Assembly: GCA_013298375.1 (NCBI GenBank)
Contig: JAAFHM010000210.1
Span: 1-7,936, forward strand
Direction of reading: 5' to 3'
Source of the DNA: Ignavibacteria bacterium
GTDB taxonomy: Bacteria > Bacteroidota > Ignavibacteria > Kapaibacteriales > UBA4661
Length of the DNA: 7,936 nt
Shown: positions 1 through 6,657 of the stretch, piece after piece
Layout of the letters: each line of letters starts with the position of its first letter
Numbering within the stretch: the first letter of the stretch is position 1
The notes under the pieces: model-generated
Database searches by the model: none
Told to the model about the DNA's origin: nothing
The model's input: the letters and a program-made list of their open reading frames with translations, nothing else
Translations under genes and position numbers: made by a program

Positions 1-687
1 ACAAGCGACGAAGAACCCTATGAAGAGCTTTACGACGCTTTTTATTGTTCCGCGCTTACGCCGGAGATGATGGATGTGTGCTGGGCAGACGGTTGGCGGC
101 ATTTTGGCACGTATTTTTTTCGTGCGCAAGGTAATATGCTGAAGAGCGTTCCCGTTGTAGTGTTGCCGCTTCGTATTGTGATTGCGGATTTTGTGTTGTC
201 GAAAAGCCAACGCCGAATATTGCGAAAAAATGCGGATATGGCAGTGGATATTCGCCCCATTGCCCTCAGCGATGCGCACCATGACCTGTTTCATCGGCAT
301 AAACAACGCTTTGCGGAGAATCAGCCCGAAACACTGCTTGATTTTCTTTCACCCGAACCAGCAACTATGCCGTGTTTAGGGTATGAATGTTTGATTACCG
401 AGCCACAAACAAAGCGTCTTTTTGCCGCAAGTTTTATTGACATCGGCGACGAAGCACTTTCCAGTGTTTATGCGATGTTCGACCCCGAAGAGTCGCATCG
501 GAGCTTAGGTATCCTTACCCTACTCTGCGAAATTGAGTACGCACAGCGTTTGGGCAAAAAATATCTGTATTTGGGCTATGCCTACAGCGAAGCATCATTT
601 TACGATTACAAAAAGTCCTTCGCAGCGCTCGAATACTACAACTGGCGGGGCGATTGGTTGCCTCTGCCGCGTGGATTTTCCACGTAG
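1..687 (+). CDS. Arginyl-tRNA--protein transferase family (ATE/Bpt-like), 5' truncated by window edge
   Basis: Family members transfer an amino acid (Arg or Leu) from aminoacyl-tRNA to the N-terminus of target proteins, marking them for degradation by the N-degron route in the cytosol. The frame is open from base 1, so the start lies outside the window; the first internal ATG (67) falls inside the conserved part and is not a credible start. Counting codons from base 1, the family signatures are DGWRHFGTYFFR (30-41), the basic SKSQRR motif (67-72), SSVYAMFDP (154-162) followed by SLGILT, YLYLGY (188-193) and YKKSF (203-207), in the usual order for the ATE C-terminal GNAT-like domain. About 228 codons are present, so probably only a short N-terminal piece is missing. 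That piece would show whether the cysteine motif of classical ATE proteins is present. Arg versus Leu specificity cannot be told from this sequence. Transcription probably ends at the hairpin at 734-777. Confidence 0.82.
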   Translation, partial: TSDEEPYEELYDAFYCSALTPEMMDVCWADGWRHFGTYFFRAQGNMLKSVPVVVLPLRIVIADFVLSKSQRRILRKNADMAVDIRPIALSDAHHDLFHRHKQRFAENQPETLLDFLSPEPATMPCLGYECLITEPQTKRLFAASFIDIGDEALSSVYAMFDPEESHRSLGILTLLCEIEYAQRLGKKYLYLGYAYSEASFYDYKKSFAALEYYNWRGDWLPLPRGFST

Positions 688-733
688 AATAGACAAAAAA
701 TCTCACCTTCTCATCTCGACACCACCACACGAA

Positions 734-777
734 AAGCGCTTACTTGGCACTAGTCCGAGTAAGCGCTTGTTTTTTTG
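734..777 (+). terminator. Intrinsic terminator downstream of the ATE-like gene
   Basis: A 14-bp stem (arms 734-747 and 755-768, AAGCGCTTACTTGG pairing with CCGAGTAAGCGCTT, with one G-T pair) closes a 7-base loop and is followed by a T-rich run (770-776). It lies about 46 bases after the stop codon at 687 and has the layout of a rho-independent terminator on the plus strand. The minus strand has no T run after the stem, so it is unlikely to serve the serpin gene. Confidence 0.88.
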
Positions 778-778
778 T

Positions 779-1078
779 TTGTTTGCAGTGAAGAAAACCA
801 CCCGACGGGCTATATCGTATTGACAAATTCTGCAAAGAGTTTTCGCACTTTGCCCCTGCGGGCAGGTTCAGGCTGAAGACCGCTTACATCCTCATCCTCA
901 ACCTGCCTGGAGCATTCACACCAAGACGTTTACCAAACGAGCGTTTTTTCGAGTGCTTAACTTCAAGCCAAGAAAAACGGCATTTGGTCATGCAGGGAAC
1001 ACTAGAAACGGCATTATCGCAGGAGAACCGGGGACCGCGAAGAGAGGCGGCAACGTCGGAAGCAAACCACAGTAATCA
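779..1078. other. Gene-free intergenic stretch between convergent genes
   Basis: About 300 bases separate the terminator from the 3' end of the serpin gene. No tRNA, known RNA motif or recognisable protein was found on either strand. Visible structure is limited: an 8-base inverted repeat (GGCAGGTT with AACCTGCC, near 860-910), two copies of AAACGGCATT (975-984 and 1006-1015), and a plus-strand frame open from 824 to the TAA at 1073-1075 with no ATG. The translation resembles nothing I recognise. It may be untranslated 3' sequence, an unrecognised RNA or an old gene remnant. Confidence 0.5.
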
Positions 1079-2341
1079 TCACAATTTCGGCTCATAGAGC
1101 GTTCCGGCAAAAAGAATCATGTTCGTACTTTTTTCGCGGATAAAAAACGCAAAGGGGCGATCAAAGCGCACAATCCGCGACGGTGGAGGAAGAGAGGTTA
1201 CACCAACACCCACTGCCGTTGCCGCAGCTGCCTCGGTTCCACGCTCATCAACCTTCAAAAATGTTTGGTGAATCACAAAACTTATCGCTGCCGTGACGGG
1301 CGGGCGGTACATTGCCGAAAAATCTGCTCTGTTTGAAAATGCAAGCCCCATGCCGAGCGCATGAAGTTCGCGTGCTTGGCTTTGGCGCTCTTCGTAGCGG
1401 GTTGCCATTGAAAATTTTGGTAAAGCAATGAGTGATGCCGTCGAACTCAGGCGCTGCACGGCTTGATTGAACAGGCTTGGCGTGAGTGATGCAATCACAT
1501 TGCCGAGTTTTTGTCCTTCAATTGGTAAGAGAATCGTCATCGTGAATTGACCATTGCTGTACGGAATTTCGACCATTTGCGCATTGGGAAGAGCCGTCAC
1601 ACGCACGTCGGCTTCTTTGGTGAGATTCATCATTTTGCATTGTAGCGTCGAGCCGTCTTCGCGCTTGAACGGCTGGTCGTTGGTGTTTGCCGAATCAAAA
1701 CGCGCTTTCCAGACAGCGTTAAAATAGACGGCATTGACCAAACACATCAAATCATTCGTTGTAAACTCTTGTTTGATGAGGTCTTTAATGCGATTATTCG
1801 TTTTCTGCTCCACCCAGGAATTGATGTCGTCCTTCACGCGGTCTCGTCCAAACACCATACCACGCATTTCCGCGCCAAACGCCTGTTTTACGGCGCTCAC
1901 AAACGGCTGTTCCACCGTAAATTGCTGATTATACCAAATGCCATTGGCAATACGAAACTCAACATTCGGGTCAAGTCCCAATAAATATTCCGTCAGCGTC
2001 CGCGAACCATCGTTCACGTCTTGCATCGCCAAACCGCTTATTTGTAGTGCTTTCATCATCGAATCGCGGGTTGCACCCGATGCGCCGTTGGTGGTCATGG
2101 CAAGGGCTTGCATATAGCTCAAGGGCGAGATAAACATATTTTTACTGCCTTCGATGCGGCTTGATTGCTGGAATAGCCGCAGCGCAAAGTCAACATTGGC
2201 GGTGGCAACGCTTTGTTCGGCAGCATTCAGCGCCCGAACTTGTGTCTGAGGAACGGGATTGATAATAGGCGTACATGACCACAAGACCAGAGAACACACC
2301 GAAGCAAGAATGCTGGAGACCAGCATGGGAGAGGCTTTCAT
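1079..2341 (-). CDS. Serpin family serine protease inhibitor, predicted lipoprotein
   Basis: Serpins are suicide inhibitors: the target protease cleaves the exposed reactive-centre loop and is trapped as the loop inserts into a beta sheet. This 420-residue protein has a lipoprotein-type signal peptide (hydrophobic 7-21, LWSC at 20-23; Trp at -2 is atypical), so it should be exported and anchored through Cys23. The serpin fold starts near residue 45, with FISPLS at 70-75 and NAVYFNAVW at 203-211. The hinge GTEAAAATA (368-376) matches the inhibitory consensus (small residues at P12-P9). Counting from the hinge puts P1-P1' near Thr382-Ser383, but the loop up to FDRPF is about 3 residues longer than in alpha-1-antitrypsin, so P1 is uncertain. 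The C-terminal signature FDRPFAFFIRE (393-403) is nearly canonical, with Ala where a large hydrophobic residue is usual. AAGGAA at 2348-2353 supports this ATG. The gene lies 57 bases after the putative sigma regulator, with no terminator between. Confidence 0.93.
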   Translation of the reverse strand: MKASPMLVSSILASVCSLVLWSCTPIINPVPQTQVRALNAAEQSVATANVDFALRLFQQSSRIEGSKNMFISPLSYMQALAMTTNGASGATRDSMMKALQISGLAMQDVNDGSRTLTEYLLGLDPNVEFRIANGIWYNQQFTVEQPFVSAVKQAFGAEMRGMVFGRDRVKDDINSWVEQKTNNRIKDLIKQEFTTNDLMCLVNAVYFNAVWKARFDSANTNDQPFKREDGSTLQCKMMNLTKEADVRVTALPNAQMVEIPYSNGQFTMTILLPIEGQKLGNVIASLTPSLFNQAVQRLSSTASLIALPKFSMATRYEERQSQARELHALGMGLAFSNRADFSAMYRPPVTAAISFVIHQTFLKVDERGTEAAAATAVGVGVTSLPPPSRIVRFDRPFAFFIREKSTNMILFAGTLYEPKL

Positions 2342-2398
2342 AGAAAATTCCTTGGGAAAAATGAGACAACTAAACTATTTGCCAAATGCTTGAAGTAT

Positions 2399-3769
2399 TT
2401 AAAATTTTACTGATAAGCCGAGCGTAACGCCCAAGCGCGGCGTAAGATTCCATGAGCCTTGCAACTGACTTGCCACCGCAGCGCCTTCGCCTGCAAGCAT
2501 GATGGAAAAGCGTTCTTTGGGCAGAAATTTTGCGCCGAGAAGTGTCCGTCCCACCGCGCCCAATTCCCCGCCGCCAAGCGTGATGCGGGCTAAGGGCTGC
2601 ACACCGCCGAAAATATCAATCACATCGGCATTAAATTGATACGCCGCCCCGAACCACGTGCGATTGGTGGTGCTTTGGCGATATTCTGTTCTTGAATTTT
2701 GAGTGCCGCGTGGGATAGCGTTTACGTCCGGCACCGTTGCAATTCCTGTATCGGTATTGCCCGGAGTACCAGTAAACGCCCTGTTTGTGGTGTTCACCGG
2801 CACCGATACCAAAAATGGCTCATTGCCGCCCTCCAAACCAATAGAATGTTGCGGCGAAAGCGCGTAATACACGCCCAGCGCAATGTTTTGAAGCGGTGTC
2901 GAGGTGTTTGTCGGTGAAGCGTCCGCTTGTTGTGACGCTGGCGGAGCAAGTGCTACTGAAGAAGTAGGTGACGACGAAGCAATATCCGTGCGGGCTGCAA
3001 GGCGGGCTTCCAACGAAAGACGTTGCCAAAATGTTGGCTCTGGTGTTTCTGTTGGGAGCAAGGTTTCATGAGGCTCTTGAGCAGTTTTTGGGGCAAAAGC
3101 GAGAGAACGTGTCCCTTCCTGATGGCGCTCAAGAAGGGGCGGTGTTTTTGTATTGATTCCGAAAGCAGTTCGCACGTGTTCTCGCTCGCCAGTATCCGTT
3201 GAGGCTTGATGCAGAGCGCTTTCTACACCATTGTTTGTGGAAGCAAAGGCTGTGGTATGTTTTTGCACACCCTCCGAAGAATCCGCTATCGGCGCAGGTA
3301 CGCCCTGAGCAAGTGTGGAAGCGGTATTTGTGCCGAAATGACGGCGTATCGGCTTTGCGAGCAGCGTTGGATATGCGTTGTGCAAAGAAGAAGTAGATTC
3401 GCTGGAGGCTAGTTTTGGTACGGTATTCAGCGATTGTTGTTTTGCCAAGCGTATCTCGTGCAGTCGCAAATCGTGGATGAGTGCCGGAAAAATACTGACA
3501 AGCATCATTACAAGGCAAGCCGTCGCAAACCCACGTAAACAAGCGCCTTGCGGCTGCGGCAAAGCGAAATCTGCCAAAACTTTCCGGCGCAGCCCACCCA
3601 GATGGGCAAGCGGAAATGCCCACGCATCCGCAAGCCGTATCCACATCGGCTTTCGGCGCTTTTCGGCAAATACTCGAATTTGCTGCGCCGACTCCTCGAA
3701 GGATACCACAGGAGCATCGGTGCGAGCGGCTTGCAGGAGATCTTCCAATTTTGATGGACGCTTTTTCAT
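2399..3769 (-). CDS. Single-TM protein with C-terminal beta-barrel-like domain, putative sigma regulator
   Basis: I do not recognise a named family across the whole 456 residues. Visible parts are a charged N-terminal segment (1-78), one hydrophobic helix (about 80-98), a long low-complexity Ser/Thr/Pro/Ala-rich stretch (about 110-290), and a C-terminal region (about 294-456) of alternating hydrophobic, Gly-rich strands that ends in Phe (SVKF), the usual last residue of outer-membrane barrel proteins. Its place directly after an ECF sigma gene is where anti-sigma factors usually sit, and a cytoplasmic N-terminus with one TM helix fits that role. No zinc-binding HxxxCxxC motif is present, so the anti-sigma role is inferred from context. 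The C-terminal part could sense envelope state or be a periplasmic beta domain. AAGGAA at 3777-3782 supports this ATG. Expression is probably shared with the sigma gene, although a repeat element lies in the 191 bases between them. Confidence 0.68.
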   Translation of the reverse strand: MKKRPSKLEDLLQAARTDAPVVSFEESAQQIRVFAEKRRKPMWIRLADAWAFPLAHLGGLRRKVLADFALPQPQGACLRGFATACLVMMLVSIFPALIHDLRLHEIRLAKQQSLNTVPKLASSESTSSLHNAYPTLLAKPIRRHFGTNTASTLAQGVPAPIADSSEGVQKHTTAFASTNNGVESALHQASTDTGEREHVRTAFGINTKTPPLLERHQEGTRSLAFAPKTAQEPHETLLPTETPEPTFWQRLSLEARLAARTDIASSSPTSSVALAPPASQQADASPTNTSTPLQNIALGVYYALSPQHSIGLEGGNEPFLVSVPVNTTNRAFTGTPGNTDTGIATVPDVNAIPRGTQNSRTEYRQSTTNRTWFGAAYQFNADVIDIFGGVQPLARITLGGGELGAVGRTLLGAKFLPKERFSIMLAGEGAAVASQLQGSWNLTPRLGVTLGLSVKF

Positions 3770-3838
3770 TGAGCTATTCCTTGAAATTTGATCGTTGTTG
3801 GTCGCAAGATAGTCGTCATTGTAAGCATTGAAGCGCTA

Positions 3839-3947
3839 TTATTCCCTTTCGGGTGACAAAACGGCACAGGCATTTGACGGTTAGAACGTAGAGACAAGGT
3901 ATGCCTCGTCTCTACAACGATAGATTCTATCGCCCGAAAGGGAATAA
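3839..3947. repeat. Inverted-repeat element with internal hairpin (small palindromic or MITE-like)
   Basis: The outer arms 3839-3855 and 3931-3947 pair over 17 bases with one G-T mismatch (core TATTCCCTTTCGGG with CCCGAAAGGGAATA). Inside, 3888-3895 GTAGAGAC pairs with 3908-3915 GTCTCTAC, and after one mismatch AGG pairs with CCT around a TATG loop. Neither strand has a T run after the hairpin, so it is not a normal terminator. The GTAGAGAC...GTCTCTAC core resembles, from memory, dispersed palindromic repeats of several bacterial genomes. A short AAGCG occurs on both sides (3831-3835 and 3946-3950) and might be a target duplication, but it overlaps one arm and is weak. No transposase is encoded. 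Confidence 0.7.
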
Positions 3948-3960
3948 GCGGACTCAGCAT

Positions 3961-4572
3961 TCAATATTGCCCTTCGTCGTTTATTTTCAAATGTTTCACC
4001 GTTGGTGAATTGGTGAGATGGTGAATCGTGGCGCGTTCCGGGTTTTCGATGTCGCCAAGCAAGGTGCGAAGGGTTTCCCGCGCCCGTACTAAGCGCATTT
4101 TAACGGCAGAAAGCGAATCGCCTTGCAATTCTTGAATTTCTTGAATCGAAAAACCTGATATTTCAAATAGCGTCAGTGCTTCGCGCTGCTTGAACGGCAA
4201 GCGTTGAAGCGCTTCATAGAGTAATTGTGCGTCGTATTGGCTTTCGGCTGTGGCGCTCTGCGGGTGCAATTCTGCATAGATTTCGCCTTGCTGCGACGTT
4301 TGGTCGAAGCGCTCAAATAAGCGATCTCGCCAGCGTCGGCGTTTTTCAATGCGGCTGGCAATCGTGAAAAGCCAACTCAGAAAAGCATCCTCATTTTTTA
4401 GCGTGTGGAAGTTCTTAAAGGCTTGTTCCAGCGTGTCGCTCACTAAATCTCGTGCGTCGTCTTGCGTTTTGGTCATAGCACGGGCAAACCTCGCCAAACG
4501 GTCGTGGTTGGGCTGCAAAAGCGCGAGAAATCGTGCTTGTTTGTCCGCTATGTCGGTATCAAATTTTCCCAT
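3961..4572 (-). CDS. RNA polymerase ECF-type sigma-70 factor
   Basis: This is a group 4 sigma factor that would direct core RNA polymerase to a specific promoter set. With the start at 4572 it has 203 residues. Region 2 spans about 22-84, including DARDLVSDTLEQAF (39-52, core binding and -10 recognition) and FLSWLFTIASR. Region 4 spans about 117-172, with LPFKQREALTLFEISGFS and a helix-turn-helix up to about 166 (SAVKMRLVRARETL). There is no region 1.1 or 3, as usual for ECF members. The frame stays open upstream to an ATG at 4623 and a GTG at 4641. I prefer 4572 because the extra residues lack sigma similarity and the longest version would read through a 7-base homopolymer; no start has a good Shine-Dalgarno site. 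The neighbouring TM protein is the likely regulator, and the serpin is a candidate target. It diverges from pyrF, so both promoters should lie in 4573-4755. Confidence 0.9.
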   Translation of the reverse strand: MGKFDTDIADKQARFLALLQPNHDRLARFARAMTKTQDDARDLVSDTLEQAFKNFHTLKNEDAFLSWLFTIASRIEKRRRWRDRLFERFDQTSQQGEIYAELHPQSATAESQYDAQLLYEALQRLPFKQREALTLFEISGFSIQEIQELQGDSLSAVKMRLVRARETLRTLLGDIENPERATIHHLTNSPTVKHLKINDEGQY

Positions 4573-4755
4573 AATGGGGACGGTATTCAATGATGTGTGC
4601 CTGCCTCGAAGAGTAAGAGTCATGCGCAGAAAAAAAGTCACAAAGTGTGCGATTTTTTTTTTAAGTTACGCAACAAACGTTGTCCGAACAAAACGGCGAC
4701 GTAAAGAGTGTTTTTGGTACTTGGTCGTTGTTCTTGTCCTCCAACCCCAGCATTT

Positions 4756-5601
4756 ATGCGCTTTTGGCAGAAATATCATCAAGGTCGGTCGCAAAAACGT
4801 TCCATGCTTTGTATCGGATTAGATACGACGCTGGAGCAGATACCACCGCATCTGCACTCGTTGGGTGTGCCGGAGGCGCTGATAGAATTTAATCGGCATA
4901 TTATTGAAGCAACGCAAGATTTGGCTCTTGCCTACAAAATCAATCTCGCCTTTTATGAGCAGTATGGGCTGGATGGCTGGATAGCCTTCGAGCGTACTCT
5001 GGAAGCCATTCCGCCGGAATGTATTGTTATTGCCGATGCAAAACGCGGCGATATTGGCAACACCTCAACGGCATACGCCAAAGCATTTTATGAGAAATAC
5101 GATTGCGACTCGTTGACGGTTGCGCCTTATATGGGACAAGATTCTGTCGCACCATTTTTAGAATATGCAGACCGTATGACGTTTGTGCTGGCGCTCACCT
5201 CCAATGCGGGTTCGCACGATTTTCAACGTTTGGACGTAGGACACAAGCCGCTCTACCGCGCTGTTATCGAATCGTCGATGGCATGGACAACGCCAGAGGG
5301 CGCACGGAATCTGGGCTTTGTTATCGGTGCGACCCATCCGCAAGAATTTACGGAACTCCGCCAGAGTTTTCCCGACACGATGTTTCTCATTCCGGGCGTA
5401 GGAGCGCAAGGCGGCGATATTGCAAGCATCATCAGCGCCAATGCGGGCGCTCCGGCACTTATCAATATTTCTCGCGCCGTTATTTACGCTTCGCAAAAAC
5501 AGGATTTTGCCGCCGCCGCCCGCAATGCAACGCTCTCTTTTTTGGAACAGGCGCAGCTAGTGCATTATTCACGGCACAAGCACGTTGAAGAAAACAACTA
5601 A
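4756..5601 (+). CDS. pyrF: Orotidine-5'-phosphate decarboxylase (type 2 PyrF)
   Basis: It catalyses the last step of UMP synthesis, decarboxylation of orotidine 5'-phosphate to UMP, in the cytosol. The 281-residue protein shows the whole TIM-barrel signature: MLCIGLDT near the N-terminus (17-24), FNRHIIEAT, the active-site block DAKRGDIGNT (94-103) with the catalytic Asp94/Lys96/Asp99 triad, TSNAGS (128-133), GFVIGATHPQE, the phosphate-binding LIPGVGAQGGD (221-231) and INISRAVIYAS. The DAKRGDIGNT and long C-terminal form mark the subfamily of roughly 270-280 residues rather than the E. coli type. The frame extends upstream to an ATG at 4708, but family proteins begin with a short helix like RFWQKYHQ, so the ATG at 4756 is preferred. 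No Shine-Dalgarno site is evident. No other pyrimidine gene is adjacent. Confidence 0.96.
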   Translation: MRFWQKYHQGRSQKRSMLCIGLDTTLEQIPPHLHSLGVPEALIEFNRHIIEATQDLALAYKINLAFYEQYGLDGWIAFERTLEAIPPECIVIADAKRGDIGNTSTAYAKAFYEKYDCDSLTVAPYMGQDSVAPFLEYADRMTFVLALTSNAGSHDFQRLDVGHKPLYRAVIESSMAWTTPEGARNLGFVIGATHPQEFTELRQSFPDTMFLIPGVGAQGGDIASIISANAGAPALINISRAVIYASQKQDFAAAARNATLSFLEQAQLVHYSRHKHVEENN

Positions 5602-5701
5602 TCATCTGCTACCCCGAGCAAATACAAACCAAGTTATCATCTGCTTCTATTCCCTCAACACCGCAATTCATCACGTTTCTTTACCTTTTTTCCTTCTGTT
5701 T

Positions 5702-6619
5702 ATGTCGCAACTGGCAACATTCCTCAGCAATCTTCAGTCGGATACACGCTTGACCACCTACAGCGTACTGCAACTCAAGCAAGCCGTGATTTTGAAAGTG
5801 CTGCATCTTTTGGGCTGGGATGCTTTCGATCTCTCGAAAGTACAGGCAGACCACTCGGCAGGCGGCATCACGATTGATTATGCATTGCAAACACCGACCA
5901 ATGGAATGATATTTCTGCATATCATCAAGCCAATGGGCGACACAACACGGGAGCAGCAGGATAAAATCGTCAAGTTTGCCGCCGCAGAAAGCGTACGGAT
6001 GGTCGTTCTGACCGATGGAACGCATTGGGAAATGTTTGCGCCGATGTTGCGGGGAACACTGAATGAGAAGGAATTTGCCAAATTTACCATCACCGAACAA
6101 AGCGCCGACGAATGTGAACATCTGCTGAAACACTACTTGTCGCACCGCATCGCCTCTTCCGGTACGGCATTTACGAGAGCGGAGAAGATTTGCCAAGAGC
6201 GCCTCAAAAAGAAAAGTGCGAATCTCAGCACCGCTCTTTCGGATGCCTGGGCAGCAGTAGCACAGGAATTTGAGGCAATTTTTGTCGAATTGCTTACGAT
6301 CGAATCCAAACGACTTTTTGGCTCCGAAACAAGCAAAGAAGCGACACAGAAGTTTTTCTCCCGCTTTATTTCGATGACAACGGGAGAACTTGCACAAGCA
6401 AAACGTACCAAATACGACACCGCCGATACAAGCCTCCCCGACGCATGGACAGGGCTGTTTAGCCAATTAGAGCCACTCTTTGTGGAATTGATGGCGATGG
6501 ATATTGAAAAAGTACACGGCTTTATCCCGGAAAAAGAAAGTATAAGTACATTTTTGAAAACACTCCAAAACCTGCATGAACAAGCGCTTGGTGGGGCAAA
6601 ACGCTTAAAAGCTGCATAA
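5702..6619 (+). CDS. Stand-alone HsdR N-terminal (type I restriction R subunit)-like protein, probably without nuclease activity
   Basis: The 305-residue protein resembles the small proteins built on the N-terminal nuclease domain of type I restriction R subunits, without helicase motifs. The N-terminal half shows LHLLGWDAFDLSKVQ (34-48), IDYALQTP (58-65), FLHIIKPMG (71-79) and VVLTDGTHWEMF (101-112), typical of the fold. The PD-(D/E)xK site should read D...E-x-K; Asp59 is present, but the E and K positions are His73 and Ile75 (Lys76 is kept), so cleavage activity is doubtful. The C-terminal half holds two similar helical modules, 179-222 and 245-288, both beginning L-S/P-DAW and containing FVEL, an apparent internal duplication. 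The frame is open upstream to 5585, overlapping pyrF, but those residues are unlike the family, so the ATG at 5702 is preferred. No methylase or specificity gene is nearby. The role is unknown; DNA binding without cutting is possible. Confidence 0.75.
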   Translation: MSQLATFLSNLQSDTRLTTYSVLQLKQAVILKVLHLLGWDAFDLSKVQADHSAGGITIDYALQTPTNGMIFLHIIKPMGDTTREQQDKIVKFAAAESVRMVVLTDGTHWEMFAPMLRGTLNEKEFAKFTITEQSADECEHLLKHYLSHRIASSGTAFTRAEKICQERLKKKSANLSTALSDAWAAVAQEFEAIFVELLTIESKRLFGSETSKEATQKFFSRFISMTTGELAQAKRTKYDTADTSLPDAWTGLFSQLEPLFVELMAMDIEKVHGFIPEKESISTFLKTLQNLHEQALGGAKRLKAA

Positions 6620-6657
6620 ATTCATCGGAATTATTCGGTTGCAATTCATTGATAATT

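Noticed and set aside
533..823. Plus-strand open frame of 96 codons overlapping the ATE-like gene end
   Set aside because: It runs out of frame through the conserved end of ATE and then through the terminator hairpin.
975..1015. Two copies of AAACGGCATT, considered as the start of a repeat array
   Set aside because: There are only two short copies with unrelated surroundings, so no array or CRISPR structure.
2342..2398. Possible terminator between regulator and serpin
   Set aside because: Only a 5-bp palindrome around TTTGGCAAA is present, without a following T run.
3129..3644. Minus-strand open frame of 171 codons inside the regulator gene
   Set aside because: It is a shifted frame of the same strand; the longer frame has a ribosome site, a TM helix and a coherent domain layout.
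3378..3791. Plus-strand open frame of 137 codons opposite the regulator N-terminus
   Set aside because: It is antisense shadow, Arg/Ser/Cys-rich, with no family resemblance.
3766..3960. Minus-strand open frame of 64 codons between sigma and regulator genes
   Set aside because: It is translated mostly from the inverted-repeat element, has no recognisable similarity and overlaps the regulator start.
4349..4822. Plus-strand open frame of 157 codons across the sigma gene and promoter region
   Set aside because: It is antisense to conserved sigma region 2 and overlaps the pyrF start in another frame.
5103..5588. Plus-strand open frame of 161 codons inside pyrF
   Set aside because: It is a shifted frame of pyrF, which is certain by its motifs; the translation is Arg/Cys-rich without known motifs.
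5585..5701. Upstream start of the HsdR_N-like gene, overlapping pyrF by 17 bases
   Set aside because: The 39 extra residues are hydrophobic and unlike the family; similarity begins right after the ATG at 5702.
5681..6466. Long minus-strand open frame (261 codons), rich in Cys, Phe and Arg
   Set aside because: It is antisense to the HsdR_N-like gene, whose family motifs are clear; its composition is typical of an antisense shadow.
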